Source of the DNA: Puniceicoccales bacterium
GTDB taxonomy: Bacteria > Verrucomicrobiota > Verrucomicrobiia > Opitutales > LL51
DNA: 12,256 nucleotides
NCBI GenBank assembly: GCA_031268545.1
Contig: JAIRXD010000071.1
Location: forward strand, 1-12,256
Reading direction: 5' to 3'
Shown in pieces: positions 1-6,537 of this stretch. Below the pieces are notes generated by a model, which saw only the letters and a program-made list of their open reading frames with translations, did no database searches and had not been told where the DNA came from. Both the position numbers and the translations under genes were made by a program. The stretch's first letter is position 1, and every line of letters starts with the position of its first letter.

Positions 1-1
1 G

Positions 2-529
2 GCCTGCGATTTGCTGTTAAAAAAGCATTCATCGGTGGATATCCTTGTAAATAACGCCGGGATAATCAAGGATGCTATACTTATGAGAATGTCCTATGAT
101 CATTGGAATGAGGTGATTCAGACCAACCTAAGTAGTTGTTTTTTTTGGATAAAGAATCTGATGAGATCTATGACTCAAAAGCGTTGGGGAAGAATCGTTA
201 ATATGTCGTCAGTCGTAGGTAAGATCGGAAATTTTGGCCAGGCTAACTATGCTGCAGCCAAGGCCGGATTGATTGGTTTGACAAAGTCTGCCGCAAAGGA
301 AGTTGCATCCCGTGGAATATGTGTAAATGCAGTAGCTCCGGGTTTTATAACCACAGACATGACTGCTGGATTAGATCAGAAATCCATCGATGATTTGGCC
401 AAGTTTATTCCCATGAAACGTCTTGGTTTGGTGGAAGACGTGGTTCCAATGGTGACGTTTTTGTGTTCCGAGGCAGCTAGATATATCACCGGTCAAGTCT
501 TTACCGTTGACGGAGGGATGACCATGTAA
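2..529 (+). CDS. fabG: 3-oxoacyl-[acyl-carrier-protein] reductase FabG, 5'-truncated by the window edge
   Basis: This is the C-terminal two thirds of a short-chain dehydrogenase/reductase. The frame is open to the window edge, so the N-terminal glycine-rich NADPH-binding motif (roughly 75 residues) is missing and no start is assigned. Numbering from the TTG at 11, visible motifs are NNAG at 14-17, the tetrad residues Asn39, Ser67, Tyr80 and Lys84 (YxxxK, with the family spacing of 13 residues between Ser and Tyr), the PG turn at 110-111, and a C-terminus ending VDGGMTM, as in FabG. The stretch GQANYAAAKAGLIGLTKS is nearly diagnostic for FabG. By family knowledge it reduces 3-oxoacyl-ACP with NADPH in the fatty-acid elongation cycle in the cytoplasm. 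No other fab gene is visible. The next gene starts 75 bases downstream and is unrelated. FabG identity is confident; another SDR reductase is the only alternative. Confidence 0.92.
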   Translation, partial: ACDLLLKKHSSVDILVNNAGIIKDAILMRMSYDHWNEVIQTNLSSCFFWIKNLMRSMTQKRWGRIVNMSSVVGKIGNFGQANYAAAKAGLIGLTKSAAKEVASRGICVNAVAPGFITTDMTAGLDQKSIDDLAKFIPMKRLGLVEDVVPMVTFLCSEAARYITGQVFTVDGGMTM

Positions 530-604
530 TTTCTCTGTTAACCCGATCTTGCTTTATTCTTGGCATCGTTGATGGGTGTTGGAATGGCTAGGCTTTAAGT
601 AGTT

Positions 605-1423
605 ATGAGATCAAAAAGTAAAAAAAATTGGTTATTATATTTTTCACTTATCTATATTGTGGTTGTCATTGTTGCCTGTTTTAATGGGCAATATTTTTTA
701 AAATACACCTATTTTATGCAAGATTTAGATCTTGGAGCTGTGGCTCCCTGTAGGGATCATCCATTTGGTACAGATATATATGGTCGTGATATGCTCAGCA
801 GGATTCTATATGGTGGCAGGATTTCAATATTAATAGGAGGCTGTGTGACGTTGGTTGCTATGAGTTTTGGCACATTTTATGGCATTATTTCTGGCTATTG
901 CGGTGGTCTGATCGATATGATATTGATGCGATTTGTGGATGTACTGTACCCGATCCCATTAATCCTGTTGGTTATATTATTCATGGTATTTTTCGGAAAA
1001 AATTGTTTTGTTCTCTTTACCGTAATGGCTTTGGTCGAATGGCTGACACCGGCCCGTGTTATAAGGGCTGAAGTGATGGCTCTCAGGGAAAGTGGCTTTG
1101 TATTGGCAGCTAAGTGTTTTAACCAAAGTAGTTTCGGAGTGATACAAAAACATATTTTTCCAAATTTGATAGGTATTATAGGGTCCTATTCGGCCCTGAT
1201 GTTGCCCAGTGTCATATTGATGGAGTCTTTCCTGAGCTTTGTCGGAGTAGGGGTCCAGGCCCCGAAGAGTTCCATTGGATTGCTGGTATCCGATGGTGTA
1301 CGCTATATGGATTCCTGCCCATGGCTACTGATCATCCCCTGTTCATTGTTCATATTGATGCTATTATCGCTCAATATCATAGCGGATGCCATCAACGCCA
1401 GAAGGTATAGGCCATCCATCTGA
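605..1423 (+). CDS. OppC/DppC-type ABC transporter permease (peptide/nickel family)
   Basis: This is an inner-membrane permease of the binding-protein-dependent transport family (BPD_transp_1) that imports oligopeptides, dipeptides or related solutes. At 272 residues it is slightly short for OppC/DppC. An N-terminal membrane segment (about 10-26) is followed by the subfamily signature HPFGTDIYGRDMLSR (52-66) and YGGRISILIGG, then about five more hydrophobic segments. The cytoplasmic EAA loop for docking the ATPase lies at about 160-187 (RESGFVLAAK, then HIFPN), but the usual Gly after it is replaced by Asn173. Start choice: a TAA lies in frame three codons upstream, so ATG 605 is the only ATG that keeps the first membrane segment; no clear ribosome binding site is seen. 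No OppB, ATPase or binding-protein gene is adjacent, so any partners must be encoded elsewhere. Substrate is unknown. Confidence 0.88.
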   Translation: MRSKSKKNWLLYFSLIYIVVVIVACFNGQYFLKYTYFMQDLDLGAVAPCRDHPFGTDIYGRDMLSRILYGGRISILIGGCVTLVAMSFGTFYGIISGYCGGLIDMILMRFVDVLYPIPLILLVILFMVFFGKNCFVLFTVMALVEWLTPARVIRAEVMALRESGFVLAAKCFNQSSFGVIQKHIFPNLIGIIGSYSALMLPSVILMESFLSFVGVGVQAPKSSIGLLVSDGVRYMDSCPWLLIIPCSLFILMLLSLNIIADAINARRYRPSI

Positions 1424-1669
1424 TCAAGGAGTTTTATCACCATTGTGTAATTTTTCCGAAACGATGGAGATAAATTTTTCCACGGCTGCTTTGGCCGGCA
1501 CATCGTAATCGACAAGTTGTTGATCATCATTAATTTTACTTTTATCTGGTCTTATAAATTTTTTGAATGTTGTCCTCAGAATCAGCTTCGAATTTGGTAG
1601 TTCAAATGTCAAAGCATCGCCGAATGCGGATGATAGAGTTAAAATATTTATCTTATAAATAAACTCCAA
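1424..1669 (-). other. Doubtful small reading frame or gene remnant, no recognised family
   Basis: The frame runs from a TTG at 1669 to a TGA at 1424-1426 and gives 81 residues; it is open further upstream to a stop at 1751-1753 without any ATG. I do not recognise the product. The residues look protein-like rather than random: a strand-like hydrophobic first half, then a charged section (RPDKSKIND) and a helical tail (KAAVEKFISIVSEKL). No Shine-Dalgarno sequence precedes the TTG. Its stop codon abuts the permease stop, the two together forming TGATCA. It could be a real short gene with a TTG start, the 3' remnant of a longer decayed gene, or chance. It fills most of the 338-base gap between the permease and the tRNA cluster, where nothing else is visible except the tRNA promoter. 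Confidence 0.3.
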
Positions 1670-1713
1670 TCCAAGGATAGCTATTAATTTAGCTGATATA
1701 TTTGAAATGGGTG

Positions 1714-1741
1714 TTGACAGACGGTTAGAGAGATATAGATT
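1714..1741 (+). promoter_or_regulatory. Sigma-70 type promoter of the tRNA cluster
   Basis: A perfect -35 box TTGACA (1714-1719) is followed after 16 bases by TAGATT (1736-1741), which matches four of six positions of the -10 consensus. Transcription would start near 1748, about 14 bases before the first tRNA. The position directly upstream of a stable-RNA cluster supports the call; the start site is inferred. Confidence 0.65.
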
Positions 1742-1761
1742 GCGGCGAGTTTAAGTTGATT

Positions 1762-1836
1762 GGGCTGGTAGCTCAATGGTAGAGCAGTGGCCTTTTAAGC
1801 CATTGGTTCTGGGTTCGAATCCCAGTCGGCCCACCA
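1762..1836 (+). tRNA. trnK: tRNA-Lys (anticodon TTT)
   Basis: The cloverleaf folds completely: acceptor GGGCTGG pairs with TCGGCCC (one G-T and one T-G pair), the anticodon stem is GTGGC/GCCAT, and the loop CTTTTAA holds anticodon TTT. The T arm is CTGGG-TTCGAAT-CCCAG. The discriminator base is A and CCA is encoded. It reads AAA and AAG lysine codons. First gene of a three-tRNA cluster, 20 bases before the next. Confidence 0.97.
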
Positions 1837-1856
1837 ATCGATCGAAGGTTTATTGT

Positions 1857-1932
1857 GCCGACTTAGCTCAGTTGGTAGAGCACCCGCCTTGTAAGCGGAC
1901 GGTCGTCAGTTCAAATCTGACAGTCGGCTCCA
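1857..1932 (+). tRNA. trnT: tRNA-Thr (anticodon TGT)
   Basis: The acceptor GCCGACT pairs perfectly with AGTCGGC. The anticodon stem CCCGC/GCGGA has a C-A mismatch at its top pair, and the loop CTTGTAA gives anticodon TGT. The T arm CGTCAG-type sequence with TTCAAAT loop is intact. The discriminator base is T and CCA is encoded. G35 and T36, which threonyl-tRNA synthetase reads, are present. Six bases separate it from the next tRNA, so the two are very likely cotranscribed and processed from one precursor. Confidence 0.96.
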
Positions 1933-1938
1933 GGTTTT

Positions 1939-2014
<76 letters not shown>

Positions 2015-2110
2015 TTTCTTGGCTCGCTGGATTTTCTTTCCTTTGGAAATCAATGGATATCGTTAGTCATATGGTCATCTAATCAAGATGGTCTCTAGGG
2101 AAATAAAGCT

Positions 2111-2524
2111 ATGTTAATAGGTAGTATAAAGTCACTGATTAGGCCATATATGGCCAACGGAAAAACCGAAGCTAAGCGTATTGGTTCTTTTGGAGAAGCC
2201 GCTGCCAAAAAATATCTCAAGAAAATCGGGTACAAAATACTAAAGACCAACTGGAGCTATAAAAATTACGAGATTGATATCATCGCTCTAGATAGTGAAA
2301 TTCTCGTCTTCGTAGAGGTCAGGACAAGAAGCTCGGATGCATTGGTCGGTGGTTACAATTCAATAACTAAGAAAAAGCGAGAATCCCTTAAGATCGCATT
2401 CAATGCCTATATGGCAAAGATCGGCTACGTAAAATACTATAGATTTGATGTCATAGAGATCTCCTGGGATAAAATCAGCAACGCTTCAGAACTCCGGCAT
2501 TTCGAAAATATCCCACTCTGGTAG
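2111..2524 (+). CDS. yraN: YraN/UPF0102 family protein with an endonuclease-like fold
   Basis: This 137-residue protein has the typical UPF0102 order: GSFGE at 25-29, a helix ending KKYLKKIGYKIL, the acidic pair E54-I-D56 (EIDIIA), the strand FVEVRTR at 67-73, a Gly-rich turn, a K-rich helix, and RFDVIEI near the C-terminus. The family has the Holliday-junction-resolvase/restriction-endonuclease fold (PD-(D/E)xK-like); E54, D56, E69 and the basic residue at 71 correspond to the core. Arg instead of Lys at 71 also occurs in E. coli YraN, so it is not a defect. Biological role is uncertain in all bacteria, though a DNA repair or recombination nuclease is often proposed. Start ATG 2111 has AGGG about 10 bases upstream; ATG 2150 is an alternative that trims 13 residues. 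It lies about 96 bases after the tRNA cluster and could be read from it. Confidence 0.88.
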   Translation: MLIGSIKSLIRPYMANGKTEAKRIGSFGEAAAKKYLKKIGYKILKTNWSYKNYEIDIIALDSEILVFVEVRTRSSDALVGGYNSITKKKRESLKIAFNAYMAKIGYVKYYRFDVIEISWDKISNASELRHFENIPLW

Positions 2525-2557
2525 CAGCTGGTCTGGTTGCGAAGTTTCATAAATTTA

Positions 2558-2585
2558 TTGCCAACTTAGCCTAATTTCTTAAAAT
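2558..2585 (+). promoter_or_regulatory. Probable promoter of the putative secreted protein gene
   Basis: TTGCCA (2558-2563, five of six matches to the -35 consensus) and TAAAAT (2580-2585, five of six matches to -10) are separated by 16 bases. Transcription would start near 2592, leaving a short leader that contains the Shine-Dalgarno sequence. A 10-bp palindrome ATAAATTTAT (2549-2558) touches the -35 box and could be an operator, though AT-rich chance is as likely. Confidence 0.45.
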
Positions 2586-2606
2586 CTACACCAAAATGGA
2601 GGATTA

Positions 2607-4475
2607 ATGAGTGGCCATATATCAAGATCAACAGTTTCATCGACACCTATAGGCAATGCACCTATAGGTAATACAGGTGGACCTAAAAAATCTACCGATG
2701 ACAATAACATCAAGTTGGCTGATAGCTCCTATGGATTTCTTTATCTAAAATTTAAGGATGGGTTAGGGTCAGCATCAAAGGTCAGCACATCATCAATTAA
2801 TAGTAAGACCGTTATAGAGGCAAAATCAACGGGCGATGTTACTGATGTTGATAAAGTAATAGGTTCTGTGTCTGATAAGGGAACCATCGCAAAGACCTTG
2901 ATGGAAAAAATAGCCAAAGCGGATAAAGCTGAGTCCAACGGAAAAAATAGCCTAACCTCCAATAGATCGCCAGGTGATATAGTTTGTTTAAAAGTGTTGT
3001 CCGATTTAGTAAATGTTGCCAGGGCAAATGCAGGAAATTCGCAGATTTTTAAAAAGAGTGATGCAAAAGAATTGGTAGCCATATTCTGCCCAGATAAACT
3101 CAAAGAACTTGAGGGCATAGACCTCACAGACAATAAAGCTGCAGAAGAGCTATTTAAAGCCATAGGTGATGGGATGGCTAGTGCATTAGCAAACACTACA
3201 ATACTCGATCTTTCAAAATCCAATAAAAAATCTCTGGAAAAAGTGATGGCATCTACTCTCCAGTCCATGTCTGGTGTAGGCAGGAGTGGTTATAAAAATA
3301 TGACCATCAATGGCCGGTGTGATAAATTGGCAAGCATTGGCAAAGCTTTAAAATTTGTGGCCATTGGACTTGCCATTGCTGCAGCGGTTGCTGCCTGTGT
3401 AGCATCCGGAGGTACACTATTTGCCGTTGGAGGAGTAGCCATATCGTTGAAAATTGCCATCGGCGGTGGGATTGCCATTGGTGGTTTGGCGACCCATCTA
3501 GCTGGTTCTAATATGGAACTAAATTCCAAGATCACTACGGATATTCCCTTTAAGGCAAAGTTGATGCATAATCTGGCTAATGCTGCTAGTTATTTAACCT
3601 GTATCGGGAATATTGCCAATGTCATTTCAGACGTTTTTCATATTGAAGTACCGTTTATAGGTCCACTTGTTGCTAAAATAAATATTTATGCCAAAGCAGC
3701 CATGCAGGTTGCAGAAATGACTTCAGAGATACAGTCACTTATAGATATGGCAAAGGCCGATTTTTCCAATATCAAAGATAACATCAGAATTGATATCGGC
3801 TTCCAAGATGTCCTTGGCGCATTGAAAGGCCAAAATCCAGAAAAAATTGTCGCCGAAATACAAAAAGGTTTTTCCGGAATATTGAATAATATAACCGACG
3901 AGAAACTAAATTCCTATTTGGATAAAATGGAAAGTGTGATGGGATTGGTTTCGAATTTTTGTGAACAATCAAATGTTATCATGATAAGCATATCAGCCCA
4001 GAGTGGGATGGAAATACCAAAGGAGATTAGTAATGGGTTTCAGACAGTTAATAATGCCATGGGTAAAATGCGGGCAGCGATACATGCCGCACATGTAATC
4101 AATGATGCGATTAACCAAGAAGTTGGATCCATAAAAGGAGGTGCAGAGCTAGTTAAGAACATATTTTCTGGGATAATGGAAGATGGTCAGCTCACAGGAT
4201 TATTGGATGCATCTGATGGAGTAAAACGCATCTTGGCCAAATTGGGTGATAAATTTAATGATAAGGCCATAGATGAATTTATGTTTAAACAAGTCCCAGA
4301 TCGTCAAAAAAATGCATTTCATAATGCAGCGATTAAAATAAATGATTTCATGGAAAAGGCAAAATCAGCTGTAAATACTGGCATTGATGCTGGTAAACAG
4401 GTTATTGATGGAATTCAAAAGATTAGTAATATAGCCACCAATACTATGAATAGTAATACCACAGTACCGTCTTAA
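2607..4475 (+). CDS. Putative secreted membrane-inserting protein (type III translocator/effector-like), family not recognised
   Basis: I do not recognise the family of this 622-residue protein. It has no Sec signal peptide. Residues 1-80 are rich in Ser, Thr, Asn and Gly and carry a duplicated PIGN motif; this low-complexity start resembles type III secretion signals. Residues 90-245 look mainly helical and polar. A hydrophobic block at about 248-298 could form two membrane segments (248-268 and 271-297) joined by a glycine-rich turn, and a weaker hydrophobic stretch follows at 319-361. The remainder, to 622, is predicted by eye to be amphipathic helices. This layout recalls type III translocators such as IpaB/SipB/YopB and chlamydial CopB, but I see no motif that proves homology. 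Expression signals are good: GGAGG ends four bases before ATG 2607, with a promoter upstream. It is monocistronic; no secretion chaperone or apparatus gene is nearby. A non-secreted host-interaction or structural protein remains possible. Confidence 0.8.
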   Translation: MSGHISRSTVSSTPIGNAPIGNTGGPKKSTDDNNIKLADSSYGFLYLKFKDGLGSASKVSTSSINSKTVIEAKSTGDVTDVDKVIGSVSDKGTIAKTLMEKIAKADKAESNGKNSLTSNRSPGDIVCLKVLSDLVNVARANAGNSQIFKKSDAKELVAIFCPDKLKELEGIDLTDNKAAEELFKAIGDGMASALANTTILDLSKSNKKSLEKVMASTLQSMSGVGRSGYKNMTINGRCDKLASIGKALKFVAIGLAIAAAVAACVASGGTLFAVGGVAISLKIAIGGGIAIGGLATHLAGSNMELNSKITTDIPFKAKLMHNLANAASYLTCIGNIANVISDVFHIEVPFIGPLVAKINIYAKAAMQVAEMTSEIQSLIDMAKADFSNIKDNIRIDIGFQDVLGALKGQNPEKIVAEIQKGFSGILNNITDEKLNSYLDKMESVMGLVSNFCEQSNVIMISISAQSGMEIPKEISNGFQTVNNAMGKMRAAIHAAHVINDAINQEVGSIKGGAELVKNIFSGIMEDGQLTGLLDASDGVKRILAKLGDKFNDKAIDEFMFKQVPDRQKNAFHNAAIKINDFMEKAKSAVNTGIDAGKQVIDGIQKISNIATNTMNSNTTVPS

Positions 4476-4684
4476 TGAGTATATAGTCAAGACCTAATGT
4501 TTGATTTTAATAAAATATCAATTTTTTTGCAGCTTTATTATTGCGGTGTATCCATTGGCAAAATATTTATGGCCAAGCAGTTTATTCGACCAACCCATTA
4601 CTTATTTTCTGCAATGATTTTCTGTACCGTTCACCTCCTTGGGATTATGCCGTTAAACGGATATTGTCACGGAAGCTCTTTTGT
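4476..4684. other. Convergent intergenic region with no convincing gene
   Basis: This AT-rich gap separates the ends of two convergent genes. A weak AT-only hairpin just after 4500 (TGAT ... ATCA) is followed by a run of seven T at about 4521-4527, which may help terminate the + strand transcript. At 4631-4640 the + strand reads TCACCTCCTT, so the minus strand carries a near-perfect Shine-Dalgarno sequence with no start codon at suitable distance. A 67-residue + strand frame (4497-4700) has no ribosome binding site and runs into the next gene; I do not call it. Confidence 0.4.
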
Positions 4685-6496
4685 CTATTGTTTTTTTTGA
4701 TGCAGCCTGAGCCATTCGGTTTCAAGGTTTGATAAATTTTTCTCCACATCGGTCAATTTTTCAAAAATTTCACTGGAATAGTTTGCATATAGCGCTGTTT
4801 CCAGTTCGGATTTTTTCAGGTTATAGATTTCCATTTCTGCCTCCAGCTCTTTCAATTTTTTTTCGTCCTTGGTCGATAATCTATCATTATTTCGTTGGGA
4901 TTTTTCAGTTTTTTTCCGGACACTGGACTGATCCTTTTGATCCCGCAAAATGTGGTCAATGTAATCATTCAAGTCGCCATCGAAGGGCTTGCAGAGGTTG
5001 TCTTTGACTATCAGCAGTTGGTCACAGGTGGCTTCGATGGTGTGAAAATCGTGGGTTACTAGCAGTAGTGTACCGGTATATTTATTTATGGCGTCGATAA
5101 GCGCTTTTCGGGCTTCTATATCCAGGTGATTTGTCGGTTCGTCGAGGATTAAAATATGTGGCGAATTTCTTGTTATTACCGAGAGCAGTAGCCTGGTTTT
5201 TTCGCCACCGGAGAGCTTGGAAACCTTTGTATCTGCTCGTTGCTGGGTTAGTCCAAATCTGGCCAATTGGCTGCGGATACTTTGTTCATTTTCGCCGGAT
5301 AAAACCGAGCTCAAAGTTTCGTAGGGAGTTTTATCCAATTGCAATTCATCGGTTTGCTGCTGAGAGAAATAGGCTGATTTTAAGCCCCTGGCAAATTCGA
5401 TTGATCCGGCCATAGGTTTAAGCCTATTGGCTATCAATTTCACCAGGGTAGATTTGCCATTGCCGTTTGCGCCTAGTATGGCGATGCGATCGGCGATATC
5501 AATTTTTAGATTCACATCTCTGATGACGATTTTGCTATCGTATCCCAGATTACAGCCCTTTACTTGAACTAGAAGTCGATCTACTACAGAGGGTTGTGGA
5601 AACTCAAATTTGGTAGAACGTTCCGGTGGAATCTTCGGCAACGTCTCCATCTTTTCCAGCATTTTTATTCGACTTTGGGCCTGTTTGGCTTTGGAAGCCT
5701 TATATCTGAATCTATCCACGAAGGCCTGTAGGTGCTTGCGTGAAGTTTCCTGCTTTTCTATATTTTTTGACAATTCCTGCAACCGTCTTGTCCTGGTCTC
5801 TTCGAAGCTATCGTAGTTGCCGGAGTAGAGCTTGATAGATGAGTTGCTTACATGGAGGATCTTATCACACAGGCTGTTCAGTAAGTCCCGCTCGTGACTT
5901 ATTACCAAAATGGATTTATTTAATTTGCACAGATAATTTTTTAACCAGGCACAGGTTTCAAAATCCAGATGATTGGTTGGCTCATCCAATAATAAAGTAT
6001 CCGATGGAGCGAATAAAGTTGCTGCCAGTGCGGCCCGAACCTGCCAACCACCGGAAAATTTGGAGAGTGGTTTATTCATATCGTTCGATGAAAAGCCCAG
6101 GCCAGCCAGGATTGCCGAAGCCTGACTTTCGGCAGAGAAGCCATCAATGGCTTCAAATTGCTCGTATAATTCTGCCAAGGTATTACCATCTTCCTCGTTA
6201 TCTATCATGGCCTTAAGGTTTATAAGCTGGGCATTGGAAGATAGCACGAGATCCAGGACCGTCTGGTTTTTGTCCTGCAATTCCTGATGGACTGTCACGA
6301 CTTTTTGTTTGTTTGGGATGATTATTTCGCCACCATCTAGGGACTCTTTGCCAAGTATTAGTCTGAATAATGTTGTCTTGCCGCAGCCGTTATGCCCAAC
6401 CACGCCAACCTTCGAATTGTCTGGGATAGAGATAGTTACGTCGTCAAAAAGCACTCGACTGCCGAGACGAAAGATTAGATTTTTTATGTTGATCAT
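4685..6496 (-). CDS. ABC-F family ATPase (YheS/Uup-like translation factor)
   Basis: This cytoplasmic 603-residue protein has two ABC ATPase domains and no membrane segments. Domain 1 has Walker A GHNGCGKTT (34-42), signature FSGGW (147-151), Walker B LLLDEPTNHLD (168-178) and switch His201. A charged helical linker (about 228-300) follows, where ABC-F proteins carry the P-site tRNA interaction motif. Domain 2 has Walker A GANGNGKST (342-350), signature LSGGEK (428-433), Walker B LILDEPTNHLD (449-459) and switch His482. A Lys/Glu-rich C-terminal coiled coil spans about 541-603. Both catalytic Glu residues are present, so both sites should hydrolyse ATP. ABC-F proteins bind the ribosomal E site and relieve stalled translation; some protect against ribosome-targeting antibiotics. 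The FSGGW signature and length favour a YheS-like member over EttA, but assignment within the family is uncertain. It is the last gene of the valS-proS operon, 41 bases after proS. ATG 6496 has no Shine-Dalgarno sequence and is preceded directly by a hairpin. Confidence 0.93.
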   Translation of the reverse strand: MINIKNLIFRLGSRVLFDDVTISIPDNSKVGVVGHNGCGKTTLFRLILGKESLDGGEIIIPNKQKVVTVHQELQDKNQTVLDLVLSSNAQLINLKAMIDNEEDGNTLAELYEQFEAIDGFSAESQASAILAGLGFSSNDMNKPLSKFSGGWQVRAALAATLFAPSDTLLLDEPTNHLDFETCAWLKNYLCKLNKSILVISHERDLLNSLCDKILHVSNSSIKLYSGNYDSFEETRTRRLQELSKNIEKQETSRKHLQAFVDRFRYKASKAKQAQSRIKMLEKMETLPKIPPERSTKFEFPQPSVVDRLLVQVKGCNLGYDSKIVIRDVNLKIDIADRIAILGANGNGKSTLVKLIANRLKPMAGSIEFARGLKSAYFSQQQTDELQLDKTPYETLSSVLSGENEQSIRSQLARFGLTQQRADTKVSKLSGGEKTRLLLSVITRNSPHILILDEPTNHLDIEARKALIDAINKYTGTLLLVTHDFHTIEATCDQLLIVKDNLCKPFDGDLNDYIDHILRDQKDQSSVRKKTEKSQRNNDRLSTKDEKKLKELEAEMEIYNLKKSELETALYANYSSEIFEKLTDVEKNLSNLETEWLRLHQKKQ

Positions 6497-6525
6497 AGTA
6501 GATTACTGTATTAGAATACTCTACT
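6497..6525 (-). promoter_or_regulatory. Hairpin abutting the ABC-F start codon
   Basis: On the minus strand the bases just before the ATG can fold as AGTAGA (6525-6520) with TCTACT (6502-6497), with an inner GTAT/ATAC stem, a four-base loop and a five-base bulge on the 3' side. The 3' arm ends at the base next to the start codon and no ribosome binding motif is present, so the structure may modulate initiation. It is AT-rich and its stability is modest. Confidence 0.35.
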
Positions 6526-6537
6526 GGTATAGTGAAA

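Noticed and set aside
2281..2330. Arg in place of Lys in the YraN nuclease core as a sign of inactivation
   Set aside because: E. coli YraN has the same EVR sequence, so Arg is normal for the family.
2741..3268. Minus-strand 175-residue frame inside the putative secreted protein gene
   Set aside because: The + strand frame has a promoter, a strong Shine-Dalgarno sequence and full length; the Ser/Leu-rich antisense frame is a codon-bias shadow.
4497..4700. Plus-strand 67-residue frame between the convergent genes
   Set aside because: No ribosome binding site, unusual aromatic/Cys-rich composition, and it runs into the 3' end of the ABC-F gene on the other strand.
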